From Codonopsis lanceolata (taxonomy: Eukaryota; Streptophyta; Magnoliopsida; Asterales; Campanulaceae), in NCBI GenBank assembly GCA_013146195.2, contig CM028377.1, positions 106,928,094-106,992,093 of the forward strand: a stretch of 64,000 bases of DNA. Reading direction: 5' to 3'. This document shows positions 22,000 through 34,479 of the stretch, piece after piece. A program made the position numbers and the translations under genes. The first letter of the stretch is position 1. Each line of letters opens with the position of its first letter. Under the pieces are notes generated by a model, which searched no databases, had not been told where the DNA came from, and worked only from the letters and a program-made list of their open reading frames with translations.

Positions 22000-24740
22000 T
22001 GATTCTTTTTCAATCATCGGGAAAAATTGTTTTTTTATTTGAAGGCCAGTTCACTTTTTTAATTTTTAATCGAAATATTCTTGTTTTTTTAAAAAATTGG
22101 ATAAATATATTTTTGAAGTAAAAAAAGACTACAATGCTTTTAATAAGCATAAAACGCGCTACGAAAATAAATCACGATGAATTGATTATTGAACTACGAT
22201 TCATCTATTTTATTACATTAATTTTTATATTGCGGTTTAATAGTTTAATTGTCTAGTCTAATTACATCATGATTTATAATTTTTTTTGCATTAATTTTTA
22301 CACCGCGCTTCAATAGTTTAATTATCTAGTCTAATTATACCGCAGTACTCACTTTTATATATCGCGATGAATTAATTTTTGAACCGCTATACATATACCT
22401 AATCTAAATTGTACCATTGTATCAATTTTTTATGTGTCGTGATAAATTAATTTTTGAACCGTGATATATAAAATATTATCTAATTCATTTTAGCACCGCG
22501 ATACAAAATGACATATCTTTCCACCTTCTTCCCTCTCCTCCATCCGCCTTCATCGTATAGAAAAATCCTTCAACCCAGAACATATCAATTATAGTTTCGT
22601 ACATAATAAATCAAACAAACTGTTTACAGGTCGATCTTCATTTCGTTGCTCAACAATGATGATTTTCGAATCCAAAGTGTGTTGTCGAAGCTGTTGAAAA
22701 AAACTATGATATTTTTAGAACGATATTTCGAAAAGTGACATTTTGCTGTTGAAAATAAAGAATAGGGTACTGAAAGAGTTATAAACTTTTTTAAAAAAAT
22801 CCGCTCAGAATTTTACCCTAAAATAAGTTATGTGGCATGAAGGTCTCGAAGGAATTCAACTCGGGAACTTTTCTATTAGAGGTGTTTGGTCCTAATACTT
22901 GGATCAAACTCAACGAAATATCAAATAAAAATTTATTGGGATTCTTGTGAACAACAAACAATCTTGTGCATATTGAAGTTGAATCAAAGAGATAAACAAG
23001 TGGGTTGAATATCCACATTTGATACTCAACCATCCTCAAATCAAATAGCCGAATAGTTCTCTCTCCAAAATATGATTTTTCTCTCGTTTTTGATCTTTTT
23101 GCACACAATTTATTTTCTTCATTTTTTGTACTTTTAAAAGTATACATTTGTATTTATAAATAGAGATTTTATTTGTCTCATTTGGATATCAACTCAATTT
23201 TCTCCAAACTTGATGTAATATGTAAAATTATTGGAGTTTGTGTCAAGTTGTTTGAATCATTTTTTAAAAGTAGCTTATGGTTATCAAATTAATTTTTTAT
23301 TTATTTTTAATAAATTGAATATCAAATGAAAATGAGGAACATGTAAAATATTTGTTGAACTTGGTCTTAAAGCATCTCAATTGTATAGAAATTTTTTTCT
23401 TAGCTCTCTTCTTATTAAGAAGATAAAAAACAACAATGGTAGAGAGCTTCTTATTTCTTCTTCCTAAGTTGCCATATAGGAAAGAGATTGAGAGAGCTTC
23501 CTAAATAGGAAGAAAAGGAGGAAAGAAGAATGGGGAGGGGGAGCAGCGATGTGGTGCACCTCTTGCTTAAATGTGACGTGTTCACTATACTCTTGGGATA
23601 GGGGCGCGAGAGACTGACCATGGTGGGTCCTAGTGTCTGTTTTTCTTGGCTACTTTGTTGATTTTCTTTTTTATTTTTTAAATTATAGTCATTGCTTACT
23701 ATCGTTGGGGGGGGGGTTTGTAATATTTTTTTAATTAAAAGTAACCGTTCGTGCATTTTTTTTATATAAATTAATTAAGTTTTTTTTTTATTCTTCCCTA
23801 TAAATATTATTTATAAATTAATTAATATCTTTATTTATTTATACATAATCTTTAAATATGAAATATATTAAATAAAGTTAGATAAATTTATTTGTTTGAG
23901 AAGTATAAAAATAAAGATTGAAGTGTAAAGTTAATAAGGTGACAGTAAGACCCACCTAAAAAAGATATTAACAATATTATACAATAAAAATATATATTAT
24001 TAAGTGGATAAAAAGAAAAAAATATATAAGTAATAGTTGGACTCAACTAAAAAGATGAGTAAGAAAATTATACAACATAAACGTCTTATAGCACGTTTGG
24101 AAAGTAGAAATCTTTTGGTGGAATAAAATCAATATCAACTAGCTGATCAAAACGATCATGTTTCAACAATAAAACATACAAGACGACGTTGTTTTGAACC
24201 AAAAAAATAACAATAAAGAAAGTGACCATTAGGGGGCTGATATGATAGGGGGTAGACACATCTTTCCACGCGTCACCCCCTACGGGGGTGGAGATAATTT
24301 AAACAATTGTCCATGATTTTGGGTAATTTTGGTATTCAAAAAATATTTTTTTTTTAAGTTCCCATTTTATCTATAAATATAGATTAGGTTTATTTCATTT
24401 GGACCAAACGATTTTTTTGTGTGGAAAATTTGATATCTCTCGTCCTTCTCTCTCCCAATTTCATATAATTAACATTTTTAAAATTTGTTTTTATTAACTA
24501 AATTGATATTTAAATATTATAATATTAGTATTACAGATTATTAAAAATAATAATTTTTGATTTATAAAAAATATTATTATAATTATAAATAAATAACAAT
24601 TTCGAATTTAACAATGTATGTAATATTATTATTATTTATTAATATAAATTGAAATAATATATATATAGAATGGCAAAAGCAAATAACACTTCTATTTATG
24701 GTAGTTTCACGCTTAAACTGACTTTCTAAAAATAGATCTT
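22000..24740. other. AT-rich intergenic DNA with decayed repeats
   Basis: No gene found. Between 22150 and 22510 a loose tandem pattern recurs (gaattaatttttgaaccgc, tagtttaattgtctagtcta). A 9-G run lies near 23705-23713. A segment at 24305-24420 (ttttggtattcaaaaaata, then tctataaatatag) is shared with 48570-48660, so it belongs to a dispersed repeat. Confidence 0.5.
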
Positions 24741-24750
24741 CATGAAATAA

Positions 24751-25310
24751 TTAGTGAAGCACCCGTGCGTTGTACGGTTTGTTCACGGATGTAAATTTAT
24801 ATACTCAATTAAAGTTGAGTAATACATAATTAAAAACTTTAATATGTATAAAATTAACGAAAATTAATAAACAGTAAAATTAAAGATAAAGAATCAAATA
24901 AATTTGAAAATGTTATTATAAATTTTAGAATATTTATTTATATACAACATTTGTTGTTGAACATGTACGACTATTACAACTATTACTATCACATAACAAA
25001 GTTCAAATATTCTTAGGATTAGTAGCTCTAGGTAGAGCGAGATACAACAGGTCATGACTAATTAAGAACTTTAATATGAACAAAATTATAAAAAAAAATT
25101 AAAGATAGTAAATCAAATATATTTTAAAATATTATTATAAATTTTAGAATATTTCTTAATAAACAACATTTGTCATTGAACATGTACACCTATTACTACT
25201 ATCACTATATCAAAACAAAATTCGAAGACGTTTATGATTAGTAACTCTACACAAAACGACATACAATTGGTCATGACTAAAAGAATGTTTTTTAAAAGAA
25301 GTTCTACATT
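24751..25310 (-). pseudogene. Helitron 3' terminus with two decayed RepHel helicase C-terminal remnants
   Basis: On the minus strand, 25302-25220 reads KKHSFSHDQLYVVLCRVTNH, and 25060-25000 reads ISHDLLYLALPRATNPKNI. Both match the last conserved block of Pif1-like Helitron helicases (the pattern F-S-H-G-Q-L-Y-V-A-L-S-R-x-T). Farther down the same strand is a hairpin (CCGTGCGTTGTACGG, 24763-24777) followed by CTAA at 24754-24751, the CTRR end of a Helitron. The order helicase then hairpin then CTRR is correct. Having two helicase ends in a row indicates a partial duplication or one Helitron landing next to another. Stops interrupt both copies. Confidence 0.65.
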
Positions 25311-25345
25311 AGACAATGACTAATCATGACTCTTATTTCTAGACA

Positions 25346-25558
25346 TTGTTTAAGACACTATCATCGAACTATCCTCTCTGGAATTTGAAGGAAATTATAG
25401 TATCAGAAGATGTCAGTGATATTCCTGGAATCAAAATGATGCCACTAGAATTGTCATTTGAAAGAATTCGACCTTCTAAGACATGGTTTCATGGTTTGGT
25501 TTCAATTTCTCGTGTCATTGCATTACTCAAGGTAATGATCAATCTTTGTAATAATTAG
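25346..25558 (+). pseudogene. Unrecognised exon-like fragment, possibly Helitron cargo
   Basis: A 70-codon frame with protein-like composition (EDVSDIPGIKMMPLELSFER, then TWFHGLVSISRV) stands out in AT-rich DNA and ends near a possible splice donor (caag|gtaatg at about 25530). It lies 30-40 bp beyond the helicase remnants. Helitrons often carry gene pieces, so capture is plausible. I cannot assign a family. Confidence 0.35.
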
Positions 25559-25559
25559 T

Positions 25560-26155
25560 CTTATTCCACTGCACAACCATGCAATATGGGTAATGTATTT
25601 TCAATAACGTGTTGCCCAAACTTTAATGTATTAAAGTTAATCAACCATCATGTATTTTATTTTTCTTTATTTTTATAATAAAATTAAAATCAAATGATGT
25701 AATTTAAGTGGTTGAAAATGAATTATTTAATTTTTATCAAATGATATTCGGCTATTAATTGAAGTAATCTCTTATTCTTTAAATTTAGTTTTTCGTCTTC
25801 GTATTGATTGAATATAATTTCATATATTGCAATAGAGATTTCTTATCAACTGGATAATGAATAATGACCTAAATATATAAACATGCAAATAAAACGAGCT
25901 AACAAAAAATGGTGAAATAATTTGATGGGAGAAATTCGGTCTCGTTCCTTTTTTTGTAATTGGAGAAAGTCATTTTATGTATTGCGATGCAAGATTTTGT
26001 GCATAAAGCACTTTCATGCATTGCGATGCAAGAAATGACTTTTCCTTATTGAAAAAAATAAGAAGAGCGGATCTGTTAAAAAAATTGTAGAGGGATCCGG
26101 TCTACAATTTTCATCAACTCAAAACTAATAAAAATTTCAATTCGACCCAATAAAT
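25560..26155. other. AT-rich spacer
   Basis: No gene seen. Contains two copies of the word gcattgcgatgcaag (about 25980-26035), which recurs elsewhere in the window. Confidence 0.5.
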
Positions 26156-26159
26156 TAAA

Positions 26160-26402
26160 TAACCCTAAGCAAATAGGCCATATACATTAAAGCTTACATT
26201 AGTCAAATATAAATACCCAAACACAAATTCTACCTTATTACATTTTGCCATCTAAAACACAAAACCCTAACAATTTTTTTCGTTTGTTTGTTTAACGCTT
26301 CATTTTGGATGACCCTTCGTTTCAAATTTTGATCCAAAAAAATACTGAGAATCTATTTCCCCAAATTCCTCAACGCCTTTTAAGATCTCATAGTAAAAGG
26401 TA
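26160..26402 (+). promoter_or_regulatory. Housekeeping-type promoter and leader fragment without its gene
   Basis: Two telo-box words (AACCCTAA at 26161 and AAACCCTAA at 26262-26270), an ATAGGCCATA element and a TATA box (TATAAATA, 26208-26215) lie in the order and spacing of plant ribosomal-protein or translation-factor promoters. A CT-rich leader ends with aaaag|gtaaggg near 26399, a good splice donor, as in leader introns of such genes. No coding exon follows. Probably a promoter piece moved by a transposon. Inferred from motifs only. Confidence 0.4.
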
Positions 26403-27550
26403 AGGGTTTATTAAGGAATTATGTTTGACTTTCCATTCAAAGAATAGTTCAACTGTTCTTTAATTTTGTTTTGTAAACATGGTTTTCTAAAAAAATTTGC
26501 CTTAGGAAAAGAAAATGACTATTAGAAGTCAAAATTTATTGAATGACACTAATTTCAGCAAATGTGGCTGTTTTTTAACCTATATGTTGCAGATCTAAAC
26601 ATAACAAAGTTATATGTTTAAGAGTTGTTAGATTTTATAATTTATTTTCTTATTATTTTAAGAAATTAATATTATATTTGGAATCTTTCAATTATCTTAA
26701 TGTTTAGAAATTTTAAAACTTTTTTGAAAATAGAGTTTAATAATTATATATTTTAACTTAGAAAAATTATAGTTTAAAATATATAAACAATTTTTCTTTC
26801 TCTAAAATCTTACCAACTATGAGGTGTTTTTTTATCTACTTGTTTCATATCTAAAAATAACAAACCTATATATTCAGGATATGAATTTATTATAAAAAAA
26901 TTCCTTACAATTTTATTTAGGAAAATTTAGAGAATATAATATTCAATTATGAATATGTGAAGCATTTCGTTGTTTAGATTTTTTTAAATCATTAGAAAAC
27001 TGAAAATTTATACTAATAAATAAATTTATACATGCAATGTATATATATTTGTAAAAAAAAAAAAAAGATACTATAACTTATACATTTAATTTTTCAGATC
27101 TAAAAATCTAACAATAATTTTTTAGAATAAAAATGGTTTAAAATATATAAACCTTTTTTCCTTGTCCAAGTTTTTAATACATTATTGTCATGCTTTTACT
27201 TTTTGTCCGCTTCAATAAAACTGTCTTGTTTGTTTATTTTTTTTAAGACAACATTATTTTGACTATTAGCCACGTACATATGACTTTAATTATAACCCAC
27301 GTACATACAACTTTAAAAGAAACTACATAATATTTCAAAACATATCTCCAAAAACTGCAAAAAAAATATGACAAATATATGAATAAACATGTAAATATGT
27401 ATCAAATAAATTGTTTATATACAGATATTTTTGGATTTTCAATTGATTTCAGTTACTAATGATAATTTACTTCCGTTAACATTTTTCATCTAAAACCAAG
27501 ACGGAAGAGGATGGAGTGACTAAAGTGTAATGATGATATCACTATGTTAT
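26403..27550. other. AT-rich spacer
   Basis: No gene, structured RNA or transposon end seen. Very high AT content with poly-A and poly-T runs. Confidence 0.5.
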
Positions 27551-27553
27551 TAC

Positions 27554-27577
27554 CCGTGCGATGCACGGTTGACTTAG
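27554..27577 (+). repeat. Helitron-type 3' hairpin end
   Basis: CCGTGCGATGCACGG is a perfect 6-bp stem with a 3-base loop, followed after four bases by CTTAGT, close to the CTAGT end expected of Helitrons. A similar hairpin word (accgtatgcacggt) occurs twice in the neighbouring duplicated unit (about 28052 and 28695). Confidence 0.5.
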
Positions 27578-27852
27578 TATTATTTCTGAAATATAATTTT
27601 GTAGATATAATCTGCAAACTATTTGAATGAGTTAACAACAGATGTCCACATAATTAATAAATATTAATAAATAAATAAAAAGGTGTGACATCACACCGAA
27701 TCATAAAACCAAAAATTCATGACAATAATAAAATCGAACAAATATTCCTAGTGTGAGTGTGAGACAGAAGAAGGGGAGGGGAAGTACCACGAAAACAGAA
27801 TCGTCAAGGAGGTGTGTTTGATGGAGGGGAAGTATTTTGCAGTGGTTGTTTG

Positions 27853-28915
27853 TGGTGTTGGTGGAACACATTTAATTAAATTAGATAAAATATATCTTAA
27901 ATTGGCCGAGTTTTGTAAAATAATAAAAATTAAAAAATTTCTACCATGAGAATTGAGGAGCTATAATCAAATGAAGCTTATCTAAATCAAATGTAATAAA
28001 ATATATCCGGTACAAACCGGTTTAAAATAAAAATTTATATACATATATAGTACCGTATGCACGGTTTTAATAGTTTTTTTTTGTGCAAAAGCTGTTTATA
28101 ATAAATAGTTAAAAAAATTAATTAAAATAATATGAAAGCAAGGAAAAATAAGGTAAATATTCAAAATGGATCATATGAATATGTAATCGAAAGATTAAAT
28201 CTATTCGCAAAAAACATTTTTACCATGAAAATTCGAATTACCGATCAAGTAAAATGTGTCTAAATCAAATGTAATAAAAATCTATAACATACTAACTGAT
28301 TTTGGCAAAAAATAATAATAAAAAAAACTTTCACCATATATAAAGGAGATACCGGTTTTAAAATCTATCAGATTTTAATTTTCGGCAGCAAAGAAAAAGA
28401 AAAAAAATCACAACTTCACAAGAAGTTGACACATCGAAGCACATAATTCCTTTAAAACTTGTAATAAATAGTTAAATTAGAACTTTCTGGTGTTGGTGGA
28501 ACACATTTAATTAAATTAGATAAAATATATCTTAAATTGACCGAGTTTTGTAAAATAATAAAAATTAAAAAACTTCTACCATGAGAATTGAGGAGCCATA
28601 ATCAAATGAAGCTTATCTAAATCAAATGTTTTAAAATCTATCCGGTACAAACCGGTTTAAAATAACAATTTATATACATATATTGACATATATTATCGTA
28701 TGCACGGTTTTAATAGTTTTTTTGTGCAAAAGTTGTTTATAATAAGATAGTTTTCTAAACTTGTAATAAATAATTTAAAAAATTAATTAAAATAATATGA
28801 AAGCAAGGAAAAATAAGGTAAATATTCAAAATGGATCATATGAATATGTAATTGAAAGATTAAATCTATTTCCAAAAACCATTTTTATCATGAAAATTCG
28901 AATTACTAATCAAGT
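27853..28915. repeat. 645-bp direct tandem duplication, second copy interrupted by the gypsy element
   Basis: The word tggtgttggtggaacacatt begins at 27853 and again at 28498. Similarity continues through ggatcatatgaatatgtaat up to the gypsy insertion at 28915, and resumes after it at 40852 (tagatcaaatgtaataaaa, cagattttaattttcgg). The second copy is therefore split by the 11.9-kb element, and the duplication is older than the insertion. Confidence 0.85.
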
Positions 28916-29677
28916 TGAAAGGATTGAAATCGAGGGATTGGCCCTCGGCATGAAAAGGACCCGACCCTCGGCATAAAGAGGGTCCCACTTGCAGGACAAC
29001 ACGTTGCGAGGATAGGACCACTCATCCCCAAGATAAATCACTCTAGCCTCGGCATCATGACCCTTGGCACTACGGCGAGCCCAGCCACGGCTGACCTGAC
29101 AGATCACGGGCTCCCTCGGCCTCGCCACCAAATCAGTCCTCATAAATCCTCAAACTCGACGAATAACAAAAGCCTTCGTCATAAAGACCGCTCGATCTCG
29201 ACATCAGATCAATCATACGCCCCGACAAACCATTTCCCAGGCCCTAGAAAACCGCACGCGCCCGATAGTACCAACCCTCGACACACACGCTCCACTCGTT
29301 CCTGACGAATGCCCTCAACGCATTTAATAACGGCCGCTTTATGCTCCCCAATAACAAACTGCCACGTCGCCATCAACTTCAGGTATAAATATGAGAGCCC
29401 TTATTCAGGGCAAGGCAAGTAATTTCAGCGATATCCTAACTCTCTTATCACAGCTCTCTATCAAAACAATTATCACGGCTCATTTATTACCAAAACTCTA
29501 CCGGAAAAGCCGATTCATACGCAGGAGGGTTATAGTCGAGTCGAGACCAACCCGACACCTTAACGGTGTTTGTTGTTTACATTGTGCAGGTTAACCGTGG
29601 ACGAACAAGAAGCCGCCACCTCATCCTCGCTCACACGTGGACGTCAAGACAAGATCACCACAAATATTGCGTGATCA
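28916..29677 (+). repeat. 5' LTR of the gypsy element
   Basis: Starts TGAAAGG and ends GTGATCA. A TATA box (TATAAATA, 29384-29391) with downstream agagcccttattcag sets the likely transcription start. It differs from the 3' copy mainly by one- and two-base deletions in the 3' copy. Confidence 0.92.
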
Positions 29678-29679
29678 GT

Positions 29680-29698
29680 TTGATTCCATTGCCGGGAA
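29680..29698 (+). other. Primer-binding site of the gypsy element
   Basis: TTGATTCCATTGCCGGGAA lies two bases after the LTR. The same word with small differences (TTGGTTCCATTGCCGGGAA) follows the unrelated LTR at 42076, so both elements use the same, here unassigned, tRNA primer. Confidence 0.65.
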
Positions 29699-30060
29699 AC
29701 GACTTTTCCCAAAGACAGCGTCCACAGACGAGAAAGGATGGTAAAATCCAAAAAGCAAGCCTCAAAGAACGTAACCCCCGCTGCATCCACCCACCCGAAA
29801 AGGAGGCGAGCCGAGCACGGCCTGATGAGGGACGCGGGGAGAACTCCGGCGCCGCCGCTACCCGAGGTGTCGGCCGAGGGGACCAAAGAAGGATAGCTCT
29901 GCACAAAGCGACTCTCGAACAAAAATAAAGACACCGACGCCGACCTCGAGAGGTCGAGACTTCAGAGGCCAACAAGGAGGAACCGCGTGGTAAAACAAAT
30001 AGACCAACGGCTCAAGAAGAGGCCGAACGTGAGTATGCGTATTGGGAGCACCAAAAAACC

Positions 30061-31700
30061 TTGTGCACGAAAATTCAGGAAGCCGAGACTAAGATGCACG
30101 AGCTAAGACAAAAAGCCCGGGCCCCGGAACCCGAGCCCATAATCATCGAACAAAGCGCCCGGCGCGATCAACTTCGGTTTGGCGGAGGATGGAAACTACA
30201 AAAGCCAAAAAGGCAAAGTTTACCACCAATGTCAAATCGAGGCTGGGAAGAGGGTGGCCGGCGAGGATCCAGACGAGCGTTCATTCTCGCCTAAGATTCC
30301 CCGCCGAGACGGATAATTGTCGAGCCCATATCGAGGAAGGAGAGTCTCGGCCCTACGTCCTCCAAACAAAGCCCACTCAAGTCTCGGCACCGTCTCGCCA
30401 AATTGCAAAGGAGGCTCGTTTGGGGTCCCACAGTGAAATATGATCGAGGAAGTGCAGGTACCGCAGTGAAAGGGCTAGCTGCATTCCCACACGGGCGTGG
30501 GATCGGCCAAGGCGAAAGGCCAGATGGCAGTGCCGAGATTAGGGCATGGATGGAAAAATTGGAAGCTTCAGCGAGCTATGGGATTAACTCGGTCCTCGAA
30601 AATTGGGGGCCATTTATTAAGCGAGATAAGAGGTGGAAGTTCCCTCGAAAGTAAAGATTCCACACTTTGAGGACTACTGGTAACACAACACGACGGATCA
30701 CGTGTCGTGGTTCGAATTGAAAATGATCATCATCGACAACTGGGCGACATATGGTGCTTGGTGTTGTTTGGAACCCTCAAGCTTGAGGTGCTCAACAAGG
30801 TACAACGGGTTAGCACCCGATTCTATCACTGTTGGGATGACTTTAAGGGGCATTTTTGAAAAGTTCGCCGGCGGTGTGCTCTCCCAAAAAGCGAGACAGA
30901 CCTGTGTAGCGTGAAACAAGAGGTTGGAGAAACTATCTTGCATCGCATACATGGCACGCTTTAAAGAAGTCCTGGACCAAATCCCAGATATTCCCGACAC
31001 ATCCGTGAGGATGTGTTTCTGAGCGAGCACGCGAGGAATTGCGAACGAGCTCCTCATGCGACCAAAGGACACGATCGGCGAGATGTTCTTGGCACTCAAA
31101 GGGTGGCCTGCCTTGGACGGCGAGCAACCCCCACCGCAACAAACTCACAAGGGGTCACGTCCCTTCCGCACTGACGCGCTTCGCAAATAAAGGAAAGAGC
31201 AGGAAAGCTCGGCGGGAGGACGCCAACTCTGCGAAGGAGGGAGGAGAAAGAGGCGCCAGATTCACTGGCGAGATTAGGGGGCCAAGACGAGAATTCGAGC
31301 TGGAAGACTTCACCCCCCTCAATGAATCTAGAGAGCACATAATGGACGTTTTCCAGAGAGAAAACAAGATACGCCCACCACTCCCCATGAGGTCACCTGT
31401 GGAGGGGCGAAATCAGCGAAAAAGATGCAGCTTCCATAACGAGATTGGCCATATTACGGAAGAATGCATACAGCTCAAAAGAGCAATACAGAGGGTGATA
31501 AACGAGGGAGATAGAAGGTTTGTGGCAAGAGAAGTCCACATTCGCGCCCCCGGACCGAGGCTCGGGCGAAACAGCCCGACAAGCCGGCCTGGTAAATACC
31601 ATCCGGGAAGATACCCAGAGTATCACACAGTTGAAGAATGCCATCAACTGCCTGAACAGCTCGGCGGAAAGCATCATGGACGGGATGGTTGAAAACGAAA
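30061..31700 (+). pseudogene. gypsy gag, frameshifted
   Basis: The N-terminal half is broken. Recognisable retrotransposon-gag words appear around 30790-31000 in different frames (YNGLAPDSIT, then FAGGVLSQK, then YMARFKEVLDQIPDIPDTS). The 31039-31692 frame is longer and holds a Cys-His box, CSFHNEIGHITEEC (31426-31467), followed by QLKRAIQRVI, which matches the knuckle-like end of Tat-type gag. Role: particle shell and RNA packaging. The 5' region 29700-30700 encodes charged, Arg-rich stretches without a clean frame. Confidence 0.75.
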
Positions 31701-32278
31701 TGGTATTCAGGGACACCGAGCTGGCGGTCAACGATTATGCTCGCCAAAACCCGTTAACTCTGCAAATCGGCATTCACAACAGCTTAGTTAAACGGGTCTT
31801 GATAGATACAGGGGCGGGAAGAGATGTGATGTTTTATAAGTGCTTTCTGGCACTAAAGCTCGGCGATACCCACCTCACTCCGAGCCGAGTCCAACTGGAG
31901 GGCTTTACAGGCCACAAGGTCACGGCCAAAGGAACAGTGGGACTCATAGTCAGCCTGGGCGAGGGGGATACCACCAGAAGCGAGGAAGTCACTTTCCTCG
32001 TCCTCGATCTCCCCTCTCCGTACAACGCCATCCTCGGCGCACCTTCCCAGGCCAAATTTCGAATGGTGGCATCAATGGCCCATCAGCGAGTCAAGTACAT
32101 GACCTCGTTCGGAGTAGGGGTCCTGAAGAATGATGCTCGTACTACTTTAGAGTACCTGATCAGCGAGAAAAAAGAGGCAGAGAAAAGGTTGAAAAGGCCA
32201 GAGGAGGCCGAGGGAATAGAAGGTGAACAGGCCGCAAAACGAGCCAGAGGGCTCGACGGGGAAAGCTCCACCCCGTAG
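31520..32278 (+). pseudogene. gypsy aspartic protease domain
   Basis: Longest intact frame of the element (252 codons). The catalytic triad LIDTGAG starts at about 31799 (Asp at 31805-31807), followed by LGDTHLTPSRVQLEGFTGHK and DLPSPYNAILGAPSQAKF, the flap and C-terminal ILGxP pattern of Ty3-gypsy proteases. It overlaps the gag frame by about 170 bases in another frame, so a frameshift separates gag and pol in this copy. A Glu/Lys-rich tail follows to a TAG at 32276. Confidence 0.85.
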
Positions 32279-32395
32279 CAACCAAAGCAAGCCAAGGAAG
32301 TTGGCCCGCGTCTGGAAGAAGGAACATCGAGTGGCGAGAACGAGAAAACTGAAATCGAAAGCCTCGATGTTCGAGATCATCCAATCATACAACCT

Positions 32396-33400
32396 ATGGA
32401 AGATGTAGAAGAGGTTATCATAAACTTCAACTACCCCGACCAGAAAATAAAGGTGGGAATGGAAATTGCGGGCGACGAAAGGAGAGCCATAATTGAGTTC
32501 TTAAGGGAAAACACAGATGTCTTTGCATGGCAAGCCGAGGATATGGAAGGCATTGCCGAGGAAGTAGCAAACGATTAAGCATCAATCCAAAGATTTGTAC
32601 CTATGCAATGTAGCCGAGATATTTCTCCCTGAAAAGCAAGAGGCCATCAAGGAGGAAATAGCCAAACTTCTTCGGGCCGAGATTATAAGAGAAATCCACT
32701 ACCCTACGTGGATTGCAAATGTTGTGATGGTCAAGAAAAATAACGGAAAATGGAGGATGTGCGTGGACTTCACCAACCTGAACGAAGCATGCCCGAAGGA
32801 TATCACTACCGAGGATAGATCAACCGGTCGATTCTATCTCTGATACAAAATTTTAAGCTTCGTGGACGCCACTCGTGGTACCACCGATCGAGGATGTGGA
32901 AAGAGGACCAAGGGAACACAGCCTCTTCCGAGCGGCGCCATCGCTACAATATGATGCCGCTCGCCTAAAAACGCGGGGCCACCTACCAAATAATGGTGAA
33001 CAAAGTCTTCGGCAATCAGTTGGGGAGGAATGTGGAGGCCTACATAGATGATATGGTGATTAAAACGAAGGAAACATGCCACATTGACGACCTCAGAGAA
33101 ACCTTCGCAAACCTCAGAAAGAACAAAATGAAGCTCAATCCCGCTAAGTGTGCCTCTCTAAGCGGGAAGTTTTTGGGGTACATGGTGAATGGCGCGGCAT
33201 CGAGGCAAATCCCGAGAAAATAAAAGCACTTGCCGAGATGAAGGTCCCAATATGCATCAAGCAAGTTCAACAGCTGAATGGAAGAATAGTAGCCTTGGGA
33301 AGGTTCATATCAAAATCAGCTGAAAAAAGCCTCCCCTTCTTCAAAATCCTAAGAGGAGCGAGAAAATTCACATGGGACAAAGAATGCGACCTCGCTTGAC
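32396..33400 (+). pseudogene. gypsy reverse transcriptase, frameshifted
   Basis: Segments in order: connection FLRENTDVFAWQAEDMEGI (32490-32550); KQEAIKEEIAKLLRAEIIRE then WRMCVDFTNLNEACPKD (32630-32800); degraded SFVDA region (32855); YNMMPLA then ATYQIMVNKVFG (32948-33015, out of frame); catalytic YIDDM (33041-33055); MKLNPAKCA and FLGYMV (33130-33190). These are reverse transcriptase motifs of Ty3-gypsy. A deletion has removed most of the motif around the first catalytic Asp, so the enzyme is dead. The thumb region follows to about 33400. Confidence 0.88.
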
Positions 33401-33469
33401 GAGCTTAAAAATACCTCCTCTACCCCTCGCTAAGCCGCCCCAAACCAGAGAAAGACTCTTTGTCTATCT

Positions 33470-34080
33470 CTCAGAACGGATACGCCCATAGCATCTGTCG
33501 TTGCAGAGGAAGAAGGACTTCAGAAACCCATCTACTATGTATCACATGCACTGACTGAAGTTGAAACGAGGTACATGCACATCGAGAAGGTGATTCTCGC
33601 GCTAATGATAACGGCGAGGAAACTGAAGCCGTATTTCAAAGCCCATGAAATCGGGGTTTACACCGACTTGCCCCTGCGAAGAATTTTACACAGGCCTGAT
33701 GTTGCTGGAAGAATGATGAAGTGGGCCATTGAGCTGACGGAGTACGCAATTGTTTACCTCCCAAGAAAAACCATCAGAGCTCAAATCTTGGCCGATTTCA
33801 TTGCCGAGGCCTCCTTCACCCTAAGGAGAAAATAATGCGCGATCAAGGACCTTCTACAAGCGAGCAAGTGCCCAGTGCAAGAGTGTCCTCGCAAAACGCG
33901 ACCACCTCACTCGACATTGTTCGTGGATGGATCGTCCAAAAAAAATGGAAACGAGCTGCATTCTCCTCATTACACCGATGGAACGGAAATCGCAAGGCCT
34001 CAAACCGAATTTCCCCCGAACAACGCCGCCGAGTACGCCGCCGAAGCCTTGATAGCGGCCGAGCTGAACTAGCCGCCGAG
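33470..34080 (+). pseudogene. gypsy RNase H modules (two)
   Basis: 33490-33835 encodes the first, RT-linked module: KPIYYVSHALTEVETRYMHI and VYTDLPLRRILHRPDVAGRM, then the linker QILADFIAE. At 33917-34070 a second module of the archaeal type begins with LFVDGSSKKNG and continues to NNAAEYAAEALIAAEL, after which frames are lost. The second module is characteristic of Tat and related plant gypsy lineages. Confidence 0.8.
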
Positions 34081-34479
34081 ATAGGCCACTCAAATCTTGA
34101 TCTTCACGACTCCCACTGCGTGAAGCAGATTTCTGGGAATACGGGTAAACCATCCAACCTCGACAAGTACCGAGCATTAGTGTCCTCGCTCAATTTGAAT
34201 ACTCGAGTTGGAACAAGTAGGAAGGGAGGAAAACACGAGGCGCACTACCTCTCAAAATGGCCACAAGTGAACTCGGCGAAGCTCCCCCGTAAACATGGAT
34301 CGAAATCCTCGGATACCCCATCCATCGATAAAGAGAAAGTATTGATGCTAGAACAAAGCGACGGAGTGTTGGATCGATGATATCAAAAAGTACATCGGCC
34401 AGGATACTACCCTTAGCGACGAGAGCAAGGATGGGCAATGGCAAGAAGGTCGCCGATATGCTTTAATCGGGGATGTACT

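Noticed and set aside
22818..23147. 109-codon minus-strand frame
   Set aside because: No motif, no start context and AT-rich surroundings; likely chance.
30698..31148. Minus-strand frames opposite gag
   Set aside because: Antisense shadows of the gypsy gag region, without their own conserved motifs.
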